A program made the position numbers and the translations under genes. Shown here one piece after another: positions 11,284 through 22,900 of a DNA stretch of 64,000 bases; the first letter of the stretch is position 1; each line of letters opens with the position of its first letter. Origin of the DNA: Casuarina equisetifolia (lineage: Eukaryota; Streptophyta; Magnoliopsida; Fagales; Casuarinaceae); assembly GCA_028551475.1 (NCBI GenBank), contig CM052357.1, positions 16,911,931 through 16,975,930 of the forward strand, in the 5' to 3' direction. The notes beneath the pieces were generated by a model, which had not been told where the DNA came from, made no database searches, and was given only the letters and a program-made list of their open reading frames with translations.

Positions 11284-12678
11284 ATGGAGAAAAATAATGG
11301 TATACACAGACTTTTAAAAGACTATGGTGCATCAACATTTTGGAATGCTACATCAAGCATTAAAAGGCCTGAAATTCAGGCAAGTAACTTTGAGATCAAG
11401 CCAGCACTCATCCAGATGCTTCAAAACTCCGTGCAATATAGTGGGCTACCAAATGAGGATCCAAAAGCTCACATTGAAGCATTCCTTGAATTTTGTGACA
11501 TGATTGGAGATCATGGAGTTATAGAAGATGTTATCAGGTTGAAACTATTTCCATTTTCTCTTAGAGATACAGCTAAAAAGTGGTTTTTTTCACTTCCTGC
11601 AGGATTAATTACTACATGGGATGATTTGGCTCAAAAATTTCTTGGTAAGTTCTTTCCTTTTGCAAGATCTGCTAAATTGCGTAACGATATTTTCAATTTT
11701 GAGCAGATGAATGATGAATTATTATATGAAGCTTGGGAGAGATTCAAGGAACTTTTGAAGATATGTCCAAATCATAGATTACCTACGTGGCTACAGGTAC
11801 AAACTTTTTATGATGGGTATAGTATGAATCTTCATTGTGTAATTGATACAGTTGTAGGAGGGGACTTACATAGCAAAACACCAGAAGAGGCATTTAATTT
11901 TCTAGAGAAGATGGCATTTGATAACTATCAATGGTCTACTGAGAGACTACCAATGCATCAAGCAAGTGGAGTCCATGAAGTAGATACCTTCGCCAACTTA
12001 CATGTAGAATTGGAAGTGTTCCTAAAGAATAGAGAATATGAATTTTGTGGTGGAGCACATGAGAGCACAGAATGTCAAGTAGGTAACCCTAATGCTCATT
12101 ATAATGATTATGCTAATTTTGTTGAAATTCCTAACAGGTCACAAAATGATTATTACTCAAATACGTACAATCTGGGATGGCACAACCATCAAACTTTTTC
12201 ATGGAGTAACCCAAGTGAGATGAGACTGCAACCAACATTTTGGCAAATAGAAGAGGTGAAACCTAACTACGAGAACATGATTAGTGAGCTAGCCAGCACC
12301 ACACAGAACTTTACAGAGAGGATTGAAGCAAGATTTCAGAATCAAAAAGTGAGTTTTCAGAGACAAGAAGCTTCAATCCAAAAATTAGAAGTGCAGATGA
12401 GTCAGCTCATTAGTATGATCTCAGAGAATCAAGAGGGTCATTTGCCTAGTGATATAGAGAAAAGTCTTGAAGATACCATAGAGGCAATAACCCCAACATG
12501 TGGCAAGCAAGTAGAAGAAGTTGATGTTGACAAGGAGAGTCTCAAAGATAATGATAAAGATGTCAGCATACAACTTGAGGAGGCACCTAGGAGCAACCTT
12601 GTTCCAGAAAATCCTATGTCCTTTATGCCTCCAACTCCATCTCCCCAAAGATTCCAGCAACACGTAAAAGATAAGTAG
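11284..12678 (+). CDS. Gag protein of the Athila-type element
   Basis: An uninterrupted frame of 464 codons. Residues about 35-215 are the retrotransposon gag capsid region, with PKAHIEAFLEFCDMI, LRDTAKKWFFSLP, and FFPFARSAKLRNDI followed by the EAWERFKELL helix. Residues about 340-390 form a Gln/Glu-rich coiled coil, and the tail is acidic. No complete zinc knuckle is visible. Such proteins assemble the virus-like particle that packages element RNA. A short following frame at 12,682-12,894 resembles the linker that precedes protease in Athila elements, so only the very start of pol remains. The sequence is a resident fossil; the gag frame looks whole. Confidence 0.85.
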   Translation: MEKNNGIHRLLKDYGASTFWNATSSIKRPEIQASNFEIKPALIQMLQNSVQYSGLPNEDPKAHIEAFLEFCDMIGDHGVIEDVIRLKLFPFSLRDTAKKWFFSLPAGLITTWDDLAQKFLGKFFPFARSAKLRNDIFNFEQMNDELLYEAWERFKELLKICPNHRLPTWLQVQTFYDGYSMNLHCVIDTVVGGDLHSKTPEEAFNFLEKMAFDNYQWSTERLPMHQASGVHEVDTFANLHVELEVFLKNREYEFCGGAHESTECQVGNPNAHYNDYANFVEIPNRSQNDYYSNTYNLGWHNHQTFSWSNPSEMRLQPTFWQIEEVKPNYENMISELASTTQNFTERIEARFQNQKVSFQRQEASIQKLEVQMSQLISMISENQEGHLPSDIEKSLEDTIEAITPTCGKQVEEVDVDKESLKDNDKDVSIQLEEAPRSNLVPENPMSFMPPTPSPQRFQQHVKDK

Positions 12679-14461
12679 TTTTTGGAATCCCTTTATATAT
12701 CTTTAAAATTGCACATTAACATTTCTTTTGTAGGTGTTCCAATTCAAATATCTAGTTGTGCAAAATTGTTGAACGAGATACTGGAGAACAAAAGGAAGTT
12801 AGAAGTATATGAGACAGTTGTGCTTATTGAAGAATGCTCAACAATCAAACGACACAAGCTGTCTCCTAAACTATTAGAGTTTCATCCTCCTTAAGCAACA
12901 GGTGGAGGATAGTTTGGCTGAAAACTATAAAACAAGCGCTTCTTGGGAGACAACCCAAGTATTTTGTTAGCAGTTTGGTTAGAAGTTTTGTCACCACCAT
13001 CTCTTCAAAGCTTTACGTGGATATGACCTACAATTAAGGGAGTTTTCTCATTCCTAATTCTTCTTTATTATTGCTTTCTTTTGTTTTTGCATTGAGGACA
13101 ATGCTTCATTCAAGTTTGGGGGTAAGGAAAGAACCTTTGTGCTAAAATTGATTGAAATTTTTTTTTTATGTCATGATTACATCTCATGTTGTGAATTCTT
13201 GGTGATTCTTTGGAAAATATAGATTTTTTTCAAACCTGCAATTGTGGTGTGAATTAAGTGTGATTTTGATTATATTGATCCACCTATTAAGCACTGAAAG
13301 TCCTTCATTTTTGAAATTGTGTATATTTCTAAAGAATATTCATATGAAGTATGTGATTTTCTTAGATCTCACCTGAATCTTAGAATTTGTTTGATTTTCT
13401 CTTGAGGCAAAATCCTAAGTTGCATCTAATTGAGAAAATGATTTAGGTCATTCTTTGGATCGTTTGAGCCTTTCAAGCCAACCTTATTTATTTATCACCA
13501 GTCACCCCGCTGAGCCTTGATTCATATCCATTTTTTTTGTTTAACACCCACATATATATACCCTTGAGCCTTTGACAAATTATCTTTTCGTCCTATACCT
13601 TTGAACATATTGATTTTTAGGATATAAGTCTATTTGAGTGAAGAGAAGTTGAGGGGAAGGATGTTGATTGCAATGATTATGTAGCATAATATGTTGCTTT
13701 TGTGAAAAAAAAAAAAGCAACATCTGTCCAAGAATGAAATTCTCTTATTGCTTATTGTCAAATTCAAGCAACTAAAGGTTCAATAATTGACTTTTGCATA
13801 GTAGTTGGATGTCATCAACAAGATAAGATTATAATGGTTACATTTCTAGTCCTACTACTTGCTTTATGATTGCAAGCATGATTGTGACTTTTGTGAGTGT
13901 CAAAATCCAAGTGAAATCAAGTATTTTTGGGAAAAAAATAAATGAGAGAAATGGTGATAGAAAGATCATTTGCGAAAAAAAAAAAAGAAAGCAAAGAAAG
14001 GAAGTGACAAAAGCTCAAATTAGATCATAGAAAGCAATGTGTTCATGGGTGAATTTAGCCTAAATGACTTTCATCTTACCCCTAGCCCAGCCTTACATTA
14101 CAAGCTTATAAAAGTCCTATTGATTTTTTATTAGATGATTGGCTTACATTAGTGGAGAGAGGAATGAAAAGCAAACCTATGAGGTTTGGTTAAAGATTTT
14201 GAGAGATTGCATATTAATGTGAATTTATTTGGAGTACATATAGTTGAAAAGATGAGGACTCACACACACACACACGCGGTCAACATAGTTAAGAGTCTAT
14301 CTTATCTTATGAAACAATTGTGGTGTTTGGATGAAAGCTATATTTTTCTTTGAATTGTTAAGTTGAGCAATTATGGGAGAATATCATGAAGGGGTTTTAT
14401 CTAAAACATATATTGTTTATTGCCTTTGCTAGAGGACTAGCAAAATGTTAAGTTTTGAGGT
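12679..14461 (+). other. Non-coding 3' interior of the Athila-type element
   Basis: After the protease-linker remnant (12,682-12,894) no coding domain is visible. Landmarks are the CTTCTTGGGAGACAACCCAAG hook near 12,940, TTTGGGGGTAAGG near 13,115-13,127 (common in the 3' region of Athila and TR-GAG elements), a CA dinucleotide run at about 14,263-14,275, and a purine-rich tract ending at about 14,461. Confidence 0.6.
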
Positions 14462-15221
14462 ATAGGTGACAAACTTCTTGTTCTTGGATTCAAGATGCCT
14501 TCTTTATTTCTTATTACCATTCTTCCTCATTATTTCTTTATGTTTTAGTTTATTTTTGTTAGAGCTACGATGTAACCTAATTATGATGGTATGAATCTTA
14601 TGATTATTATGTTTTGCAAGATATTTTATTTATGTGAAGTTATATATTACGGAGTTTAATGCTTTTAGGTGATTAGCTACCACTTAGATGAGTTGATTTG
14701 TATGTTAAAGACCGACAGGAAATAGCATGCAGTTGCTTCTTGTAATATGTAACCATAGATTAAATATGGATAGACATATACCATATTGTTTGTGTGGCTT
14801 TTGGTGTAAACTGGGAATATTCATAGATCCTAATGCATTTGGTTTGTTTCAATTCACATATAGAGATATAGTGAATTAATGAACTAAGTAGGTTTGCTAT
14901 ACCTAGACATAGGATAGTAAATAAATTAGGAAGTTCTGCCATCACATAGATATTGTCTTTCTTGCAAGCATAAATAATCAATATTAATACCTAGTAATTA
15001 TGGTGAAATCGAATGCTCTAACATATTTCTTGCATTTAGTTTTCTTAGACTTAGTTAGTTAATCTATCATCTATCAATTTGGTTTGCTAGATAAATTTTA
15101 GGATTAATTCATCATTAGTACTTAATTAGTTTAGTATTCACCAATCTTCGTGGGACGATACTTTTCTTATCATTATATTACTTGTTCGACATGTTTTCTT
15201 GCATATAAATTTCACCGAACA
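14462..15221 (+). repeat. 3' LTR of the Athila-type element
   Basis: It aligns with the 5' LTR from GGTGACAAA at 14,465 to the final CGAACA. It is shorter overall than the 5' LTR, yet has a stretch of about 80 bp near 15,020-15,100 that the 5' LTR lacks. It is followed by the CTTAT target copy. Confidence 0.85.
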
Positions 15222-15240
15222 CTTATATCAAGGGATGTAT

Positions 15241-15632
15241 TGTTATGTGCTTCTCTTATATGATGACTAGACAGAGGATGGTTATGGTTGGTAAAGGAGC
15301 TCCTGGGTGAAAAAGTATAGATAAGGTCACATAGTATATGCATTTAAGTGTTAAGGGAGTGGAAATGGGTAGTAGTGGTGCCTCTGGTTGTCTTCTATAA
15401 GATTTTGGAAACTATCTTTGAACCCCTTATTCAATGGGTAGAGAAAAGGGAGGTAAGACTTTTGTAACCCAATTCACTTGTATTGAGGTTCTTTCCTTTT
15501 TGGAAGTAATCTAGCTCCTTACAATCTTTCCAATTCACCAATCTTTCCTACACCATAGGCAAGAAAGTCCAACACAACCCTTGGTTCTACGAGGATTACC
15601 TTGAACCTAAGTTAGTGAAAAGACACTTAACA
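15241..15632 (+). repeat. Right LTR of the chromovirus
   Basis: It begins TGTTATGTGC after a purine-rich AAGGGATGTAT and ends near CACTTAACA. It is collinear with 4,101-4,493. The 19 bp at 15,222-15,240 are chromovirus interior, split from the rest by the nested element. Confidence 0.8.
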
Positions 15633-16505
15633 AGCCATTTTGTGGCGTATTGCTATCCACAATTACTCAATAAAAAATGTTACAACAATTTTGTATATAT
15701 ACCTCAACAATTGAAATAATAAACAATAAATGTTTACAAAACAATTATAGGTTTGGCACATGGGCCTTCAGAAGGTAAGTAGCCTAATTACTAAATTTCA
15801 AAAATAGGTTTTAGAAGGTGATAAATACAATATAAGGAAATTCTAGACAACTTTAGGTCTTTTTTTTTTGGATGAAAAGTCAAGAATTATATATCATCGT
15901 AAACAATTACAAGATTGTTTAGTTACAACATCATCATTTAAGCTCAAACATTACATTTGGTAAATTTCAAAGCTCTTACAAGAATTTATTACAATTTATA
16001 AGCTTTATTCATCTATTAGATGAAATCTCTCCTTCCATGTCCTTATTGATTTTAGCAATAATGATTGATTGTCTAGATTATTATTACTAAATCTTCTTCT
16101 TTTTTTTTTCTTTCAAACATGATATAATATAGCTTTGAAAAATATAATAAGTAAAGTTTTTGCAAAACTTTTATTCTTGACAGCCTTGATCATCTAACAT
16201 ATTTCAGCTCTCTAGTGTTTAATTCTTCAAATGTTTTTCAGTTGTTGACTTGTAGTCTTTCTTTTTGTGGTAAACTATAAATAAATTCGAACTCAGAGCC
16301 ATAAGATTCAAAATCCCACATGTTTTAGCTTTAGTACGAAAGTAAAGGGCAGGCGCCAACAGGATCTGTATTAAGAAATTCATGTTTTATGAGAAGCTTG
16401 ACCACAGCGACGATGGTATGAATCATCAGCAGTCAACGGTCATACTAGCCTATTATGAAATCTTAAATTCTCCGTTTGACGATGGGTATGACCATGAAAG
16501 TTTAC

Positions 16506-17130
16506 CTGATTCGAGCTACAGAAGAAAAATCCAGTAGCGGTTTGATCTTCTTGCTAGAGAAATTGCTTACTCCAATGCATCTGCACAACGCCATTTCCAG
16601 ACACTTCTCCGTCCCTGCCCAGTTGGATTCAAGGTCCAGTGGTTCGAAGACTTCTTCTTTTGGGATGGCATCACATGCACCCCGGCTTCAACTTGACTGG
16701 CAGCGCACCAGGTACATGTCCAAATATTCCATGCCCAAGGTCCTAAATTCCAATAAAAAGAAGAAAAAGAAATAGATATAGCTCGAAGTTTTTCAATAGA
16801 TGTCACTCTCCTCCATGCCTTGGAAAGTGAATAGCTTGTCACTGCAGTTCTGAAAGATGCTACATGAGAGCCTGAAATGAGAAGTTGGGTGATATCTCAA
16901 TTGTTCCGTTTTGCCAAAAACTGAAGAAAAGCCTAAGTGTCTGATGTTTTCTTGATCGAAATACGTTTAGAAACTTAACATTGAAGAGAGGATTATGAAA
17001 AGGGATGTCAATGGATGTGCTTGTGGTGGTCACTTCCCCAGAGCTTAGAAGTACGAAAATGTCTCTTCGGTCGGCTTTCTGATCCCGAATTGCTTCTGTT
17101 AAAGCTTTTCCCACAGCTAGTTTGGAACCA
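16506..17130 (-). pseudogene. Aldo-keto reductase pseudogene, 5' part
   Basis: Read leftwards, 17,130-17,020 encodes YGSKLAVGKALTEAIRD and RRDIFVLLSS, equivalent to the family's YGSE-LGEAIAEAL and SRDE-FVTSKLW. Around 16,740 it reads LGMEYLDMYLV (family LEYLDLYLIHWP). At 16,680-16,510 it reads EEVFEPLDLESNW, then CRCIGVSNFSSKKIKPLL, matching the conserved GVSNFS active-site loop segment. It ends at a plausible donor (CAG before GTAAAC, 16,506). Several frame changes and an in-frame stop make it a pseudogene. The first exon, with the start codon and the catalytic Asp region, was not found. The 3' part lies at 3,466-3,843, beyond the nested retroelements. Confidence 0.75.
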
Positions 17131-17930
17131 TATATATTGTTAAAAACTTAACCAATGTTTAAATAAAAGTCTTATATTGAAAAAATATAATCATTAAGTA
17201 ATTTTTAAATATTAAAAACAGTGCTTAACCAATTTTTAAATTAACTTTTAAAATAAATTATGAGCTTATCTCTAATATGGTATTAGTGCACAAGTTAATC
17301 CACTATCATTTTTGCTCAACCTTTAGCTCTTAAATTATACTTAGTATGATAGGAGTACTCATTACATTTATTTAAACTTTGAGTCCAAGGTATGTTAAGT
17401 GTAAAAAAGTATTGAAGATAAAAGTTTCATATTGAAAAAATATAATCCTTGTGTAATATTTAACTATAAAAAATATCTCTAAGATTCACAAGTCAGTTTT
17501 TGAGTTATACTATAAGTTTATTTCAAATATTATTAAACTTCTAAAAAAATCTCACCATTTTAGTACAAAACAATTGGAATTATAAGAGGATAAAGATTTA
17601 GATCATTCAATCAAAATAAGTAGTGTTCATGAAATAACATATGCCAAAAAAAAAAATTAGATGGGTATTCAAACATGACCAAACAACTTCAAATCTCTTT
17701 CGTGGGACGACCAACAATCTTACCGAAAAACATTATAGGTGTTTGACATTCAGACAAATCAATGTCTTTTTATATTAATTTTTTCTGAATTCGACTTGTG
17801 GAGGATAAACAGGCATGTCAGCTTTGTGGGTGCAAAATAAGGCGTGGTTAACGTGCAGAAAACTCCGCTGAAGTAGATTTGATTTGAGAAAGTCAAAGGG
17901 AGCAGGTTCTTGGGAAATCAAAGGATCTAA
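17131..17930. repeat. AT-rich repeat upstream of the AKR pseudogene
   Basis: Two loosely repeated units (about 17,135-17,290 and 17,395-17,560) share an AAGTCTTATATTGAAAAAAT-type core and TTAACC/TTTAAATT motifs. A related pair occurs at 63,370-63,690. The family is not identified; it could be a decayed LTR or MITE. No exon was found from 17,570 to 17,930. Confidence 0.4.
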
Positions 17931-17934
17931 ATCA

Positions 17935-19185
17935 TATCATTGATTAATCATCTTGGGAAATCAGAGAAGATGTAGAGGTAGATTTTTTGTGTTTTGAGTA
18001 AGATGGCAAATCAGAGAATCTAAACCATATCGTCTTCCAATTATCTAGGGAAATCAGAGGAGATTTAGACGTAGATTTCTTGTCTCTTCAGTAAGATGGT
18101 GAATCAGACGAGATACAGATGTAGATTTTTGTGTTTTTTACACGTCGTTGTACTTTACAAGGACAAAAGAGACATTCACGATAATACATGGTTTTTCTAA
18201 TTGGCAGTGTAGTTGTCGTGATCTGAGAAAATCATGTCATGTGAAATGGGATTTCCTCATGTTCTAATGATCTTGGGCATATCTGCCAGTTCCAACTAGT
18301 TTTTCTTTTTCCCGAGAAAAGGAGGATGTTTTCTAAATTCGTACATAAGATCTTGAACCACTGATGTGTGGTCCAAACATTTATTGAACACGTATGAACT
18401 TCTTTGAGAGTCACAAAAAATCTTGATGACTTTGCTTTGATCATTTTGGAAGTAGTGCAGTTTTTGGCTCTTTTGGATGTATTTAAAAGGATTATTTGTA
18501 AAAGCAGTATCAATTTGTTAGTAGCTTAGTAAAGTTATTAACAATGTGAGATCTCTATTGCCTAGAAGGTCCTAGGTTTGGCATATCGTTACTTAACTAA
18601 AAAAAAAAATTAATAAGTACACACTAAGAAAAATTAACAGACTCATATGCATTGATTTCAATAATTAGTGACCACATACTTTTACGCATGATTGGATGAT
18701 TTTTTAACTCCTTGTTTTTTTTAAACACACACACCCACCCACATACAGGTGTTGTCAAACCTAAGATCTTATTCCAAACAGCACTTGTTCCTAACTAAGT
18801 TAGGTGTTTGTCAATGGTTTCTTGATTCATGAGGTCTGTTCTACTTAAGAAGAGGTTGCTGCGTTTACCCAAAAATGACGAAGTTAATTCACATTCGCTA
18901 GATGACTATTTATAGGTTCAAAAGCTTGATGAAGACGAAGGAAAGTATCAACATTATCCTGGATTGCATAGCCATCATTTCTTTCATGGACGGGTCACAT
19001 GCGGTAATAGAAATAACCTTTGAAAATAGAATGTGATTTGGCACAGTTACCTATAATCCTCATGGGAATGGATTTCATTACTAAATGTAGAGTACAAAAG
19101 AAGTTGAAAATACTCAAATTCTTGTTCACAGTACACTCCAACGTAAGTTTTCTATTTGTTTTCTCTTGCTAACCCATGGAAGTGG
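17935..19185. repeat. Right copy of the dispersed duplicated block
   Basis: Collinear with 150-660 and 1,800-2,250. Here the first part is expanded: the segment GAAATCAGAG...GTAGATTT...GTAAGATGG is present about three times in tandem (17,935-18,130) against once in the left copy. A SINE-like insertion at 18,715-18,835 is absent from the left copy. The block ends at a poly-T run (about 19,188-19,204). Confidence 0.6.
18715..18835 (-). mobile_element. tRNA-derived SINE, minus strand
   Basis: Read on the minus strand it has an A box-like TAACTTAGTTAGG and a B box-like AGGTTTGACAACACC about 40 bp later, then a GT-rich segment and an A-rich tail (the plus-strand T run at about 18,715-18,724). The aligned left copy of the duplicated block lacks it, so it inserted after the duplication. 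Confidence 0.55.
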
Positions 19186-19912
19186 AATTTTTTTTTTTTT
19201 TTTTAACTATAGTATGAAGATTCATGAAGACCCACATAATAAGAGCATCAATTGCACAGGAAGCTCCCAACATGAGACCCAAAACAAAAAAAAAGGGGGG
19301 ATATTTCCAAAGATTAGAATTATTTATTATTAGGGTTCTAATTAGATTGAGGCTTTTGTATTATTGGACGTCTTAAGGATATTAAGACTATCTTTTAGAA
19401 TTGCATACTCTAAAAGGAAGAGAGACAATTATATATTGCCAACGAGAAATTTGTATAAAATAGATTGCCAAACAAAGGGCATATCTACAAGAACATGCAC
19501 AGAAATAACTTACAATATTAGGAATACAACATCACATATACATGCAATACATTAGGATTCATGCAGCCAATAGCACTTTACTAAGCTGGATTCATACCGA
19601 TAGAATCTTAATTAGCTTTACCTACACATACAGCCACCTCTAAAATAATAGCACTTAGAGTGTAATCTTAAACAGCTTACACATCTGCATATATTTCCAA
19701 AAGCCAGAAGGCTGTCAAGCTTGAATTACGAACCATACTTCCAAATTTCAGTGGGGTTGAAAGTGCCATTTAATGGAAAAGTCACCTATAAGCTAGGTTA
19801 TATTTGCAGCGAAGGTCATCGGTTCAAATCCATGGATGCATGAGTACCACCATAAATAACTCAAGGATATGTCAACTCAAATACCTTAGCAGAATTGAAT
19901 GCTCATCGGTTT
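19186..19912. other. Intergenic, downstream of the SMC2 pseudogene
   Basis: AT-rich with no gene seen. A GGTTCAAATCC at about 19,823-19,833 is a perfect pol III B box, preceded by ATAAGCTAGGT. This may be a worn SINE but no full structure is visible. Confidence 0.4.
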
Positions 19913-22900
19913 CTAGCTCTGCCTAGGTGCAACTGTCCTCTGGACGGCGGAAGCATTATCCACAAATTTTGCTCGGAAAAGGACATTAGCATTGTTAAAC
20001 ATGCCTTCTTTTAGTGACACCACAATAAACTACAGAAACAAATACTAATGGAACAGAGATCACTCCCAACTAGGTAACAGGAAGCTGATATTATCAAATT
20101 TCATGTCGGACAACTCATTCTTTGACCTATTTTTCTGCAAACATATTGAATTACAAAGTACTGTTATTCCAAGAAAGAAGGTCCACCTGATATTCCCAAA
20201 TTTAAAAGAGCTGCACTCGACAATAATCACCCATGAATGGTTACTATTTCTATAAGAAATTTCACTGCAGGTTTCATGTCTAATGCTCAAACTTATTTTA
20301 CTTAGATTTTATTTTCCTAAGTAATTATAACAATTAAGGCAAGAAGTCTTTTCAAAAAATAACTAGGCTGCAACATATTTTTTCTCTACACATGAAATTT
20401 TAGAAAGAAATGAAACATGACTTTATTGGTACAAAGCAGAAAAATAGAACATAACATTGAAGTGGATTCAAAATACTGTAGATCCCAATCTCATTTTGGC
20501 TACTAGATGAACCTGTGAAATTTTCATAGAAAGGGAATCTAGATAGGACTTAAAGCGTGGCTTCCTAATCACATAAAAGCAGAAGTTGGCCCTCAAATGC
20601 TCTGTTTTTATTCTTTTTGTTGAAGTTCTTCCACTTTGCAACCTTACTCTGCAAACGTTATCAGGTACCTGAGATGACAGCTACTGGTCACAGGATACAC
20701 AGACACGAGACTCATGACACGATGTAACATGGCAACGGCCATGTGTACGCTTAAAACTTTTGAACCAGATTTTTCCAGGAGCACTCTCTTTCTCCTTTTA
20801 GCCTTTGTTATTGATAATGCCGCTAAAGCAACAATCTAAGGATTCTGTCCAGCAAAAGATTGCTATGATTGTCATTAGTATGCAGCACTCATAATCAGAA
20901 ATATGTTTTCCAAATGGTAGCCTCTTATTGTGCTTTGTATCATACGATGCAATTAAAATGCAATATATACCACTAGATTTATCCTTGCTTACTTATATTT
21001 CATCTAAAGCAAAATATATATTGCAAATTTTAGGCTAAAGCTCTTCTATTATCGGACAATCAGATGACAGAATATGATAAATAAAAGCCTCTAGTTCCAC
21101 TTCTTAAGATCTAAGGCTTTCTTTATTCATCTTTCTGCGGGAACCTTGACTCAACCGTTGTTAACATCGAGGCAGAATAAAAACTGATCCAAGCAAAACA
21201 GAAACTGTCCAGATCAAAATTATTACAATTATTGAAGAAGAAAAAAACTTAACAGTTTTAGTTATGGATTCTAAACTTTAAATTGCCAAAACCCAAGTAG
21301 ACACATACTGAATGTGGCCAAATGGTGTTGAACAGTTATTTTTCAGGGCATGTCTTAAACAAAATGAATATGCTCTCAACATTCCAAAGTTTTTATTTAA
21401 ACACCTCCACAAAAAGAAACAATACACTATATTAATTTGGCATGCCTTAACTTTGTAAATCTTATAATTCAGATTCTCTAAAAATAAAGCAGAACTGAAG
21501 AATAAGAGGAAGTGTAAAACATCAAATAAACTAAGTGCAAGTCATCCAACCTGCAAGCATGGGAAGTGTTATCAAACCTGTGAATGGCGGAATGAGTTTT
21601 TATCGTTCCCCGTGTTTTGTGTGTGGCTTAGATCAAGAGCTGCATCAATCCGGAAACCACATCAAGAATCAAGTGATTTGTGGATTCATCTGTGAACAAA
21701 TTTTTGCTCTTGATGAGGTGCCAAATGATAAGACCAATACAGTGCTACAAAAGATAAATTTCTTATGTAAGATAATTTTAATTTGTAAGCCCCCCCCCCC
21801 AAAAAAGATAATTTTTGACACAATTCAATTTGAAAACATGTGCACTCTGGGATTGGCCTTTTTTGATGCTTCATCTTCACCCTCCACTGCCCCATAGAAT
21901 TTAAGTTCCTTGGGCAAGGGCAAGAGTAAAGGACTCCCAGGAGAAGACATGGGCCACAATACAGGGCAGCAAGAGTAAGACTACAACGATTATTGATAAA
22001 ACTGGCAGCTAAAACTCTTACAACATTTCCACCACGAGACCTCACAAAACCTACGTAGCCAAACTGTACATCAAATTCTCTCTTTCTAAGTCACAATCTA
22101 TTTTGTTTTGAAAGTAAATGAACAGGCTACTATCTGCAGTCTTAACTTCTTCCATACTACTGATCCAAAACTTCTAGCCAATTTTCCAAGCTTGTCTAGC
22201 TTGCTTGAGAAAGGACTTACGATGTAGCAAGCCCCATTCATTGAAATTAAACCCTATACTTTTTCCTTCTTTATTTTGACAAATGGGGACAGAGCTAAAA
22301 TCAGTTGAATGAATGATACACTGGGTTGTAAAAATTCAGCTAGTCCAAGAGTAGTAGGATAATCAGGGATAGATGAATTCATGGGGAACAATTACATTAA
22401 ATATCTCTTCAAAAATGTAAAGTCGAGCTGGTTTGAAAAGGAGCAGTGCCAAGATTAAGGATAATGCAAGCAGAGATCGCTGACCTCCACTGAGTTCTGA
22501 CAGGGATTGTTCACAAGTACCTCCAAATGCAACGCGAACCTCAAGACCATCAAGGAATCCGCATCCTTCAGGAGGTTCTAGCTTTGCCATGATTTCTGGT
22601 GATAGGGTAAAGAATATGGATCCAAAGTCTGAAGCAAATGGACAAAATACAGTCAACAGTTATCAAACTTTGTGAAATAAGAACCAGTTGAACCATAAAA
22701 AGGACGGGGAAAATAGATTATCGCTCCCCAATTCACAAAAAATTAATGAGATTTAGAATTAAACATAAGCCACCAGTTAATTTTAATTCAAGTATTTTAA
22801 GTGTTTTCTTCTTCTTCTCATCTAGCTCTTTAATTACCTTTTTAATCTTTGACTTGTCATTCAAGACAAAGAAAACTAAAATAAAAAGCAATTGATGCGT

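Larger units (their letters stand above)
9929..15221 (+). mobile_element. Athila-type gag-only LTR element (TR-GAG-like) nested in the chromovirus
   Basis: The element is bounded by CTTAT at 9,924-9,928 and 15,222-15,226, a clean 5-bp target duplication. It starts TGTGTGGC and ends CGAACA. The 5' LTR is 9,929-10,934 and the 3' LTR, which is shorter, is about 14,462-15,221. The primer site TGGCGTCGTTGCTGGGGA at 10,941-10,958 is typical of Athila/Tat elements. One long gag frame (11,284-12,678) is present; reverse transcriptase, RNase H and integrase are not. LTR identity looks like roughly 94% by eye outside length differences, so it is much younger than its host element. It must have moved with enzymes supplied by a relative. 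Confidence 0.88.
4101..15632 (+). mobile_element. Old Ty3/gypsy chromovirus carrying a nested element
   Basis: The two LTRs are at 4,101-4,493 and 15,241-15,632. In order, the interior holds a Met-type primer site (about 4,494), a gag zone with a zinc-knuckle remnant, reverse transcriptase, RNase H and integrase remnants, and a chromodomain. A polypurine-like AAGGGATGTAT lies directly before the right LTR. The domain order and chromodomain place it among plant chromoviruses (Tekay/Del-like is my best guess). The LTRs look only about 75-80% alike by eye, so it is an old fossil, broken many times. No matching target duplication was found. It sits in an intron of the AKR pseudogene and contains the Athila-type element at 9,929-15,221. 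Confidence 0.85.
3844..16505 (-). other. Intron of the aldo-keto reductase pseudogene, carrying nested retroelements
   Basis: The left flank is an acceptor (AATAG) and the right flank a donor (CAG then GTAAAC at 16,506-16,501, read leftwards). The exon on the right ends with the codons that precede VEMHPMW in this family. Nearly all of the interval is the nested LTR pair at 4,101-15,632. The remaining original intron is about 3,844-4,100 and 15,633-16,505, AT-rich with no gene. A poly-T run near 15,860-15,870 and another near 16,100 may mark old minus-strand retroposon tails. Confidence 0.65.

Noticed and set aside
19780-19836. Possible tRNA gene
   Set aside because: There is a perfect B box, but no matching acceptor stem or anticodon arm could be folded by eye; a SINE remnant is likelier.
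21535-22045. Overlapping frames of about 120 codons on both strands
   Set aside because: They overlap the antisense of an SMC2 exon (21,578-21,650) and a C homopolymer; no protein resemblance.
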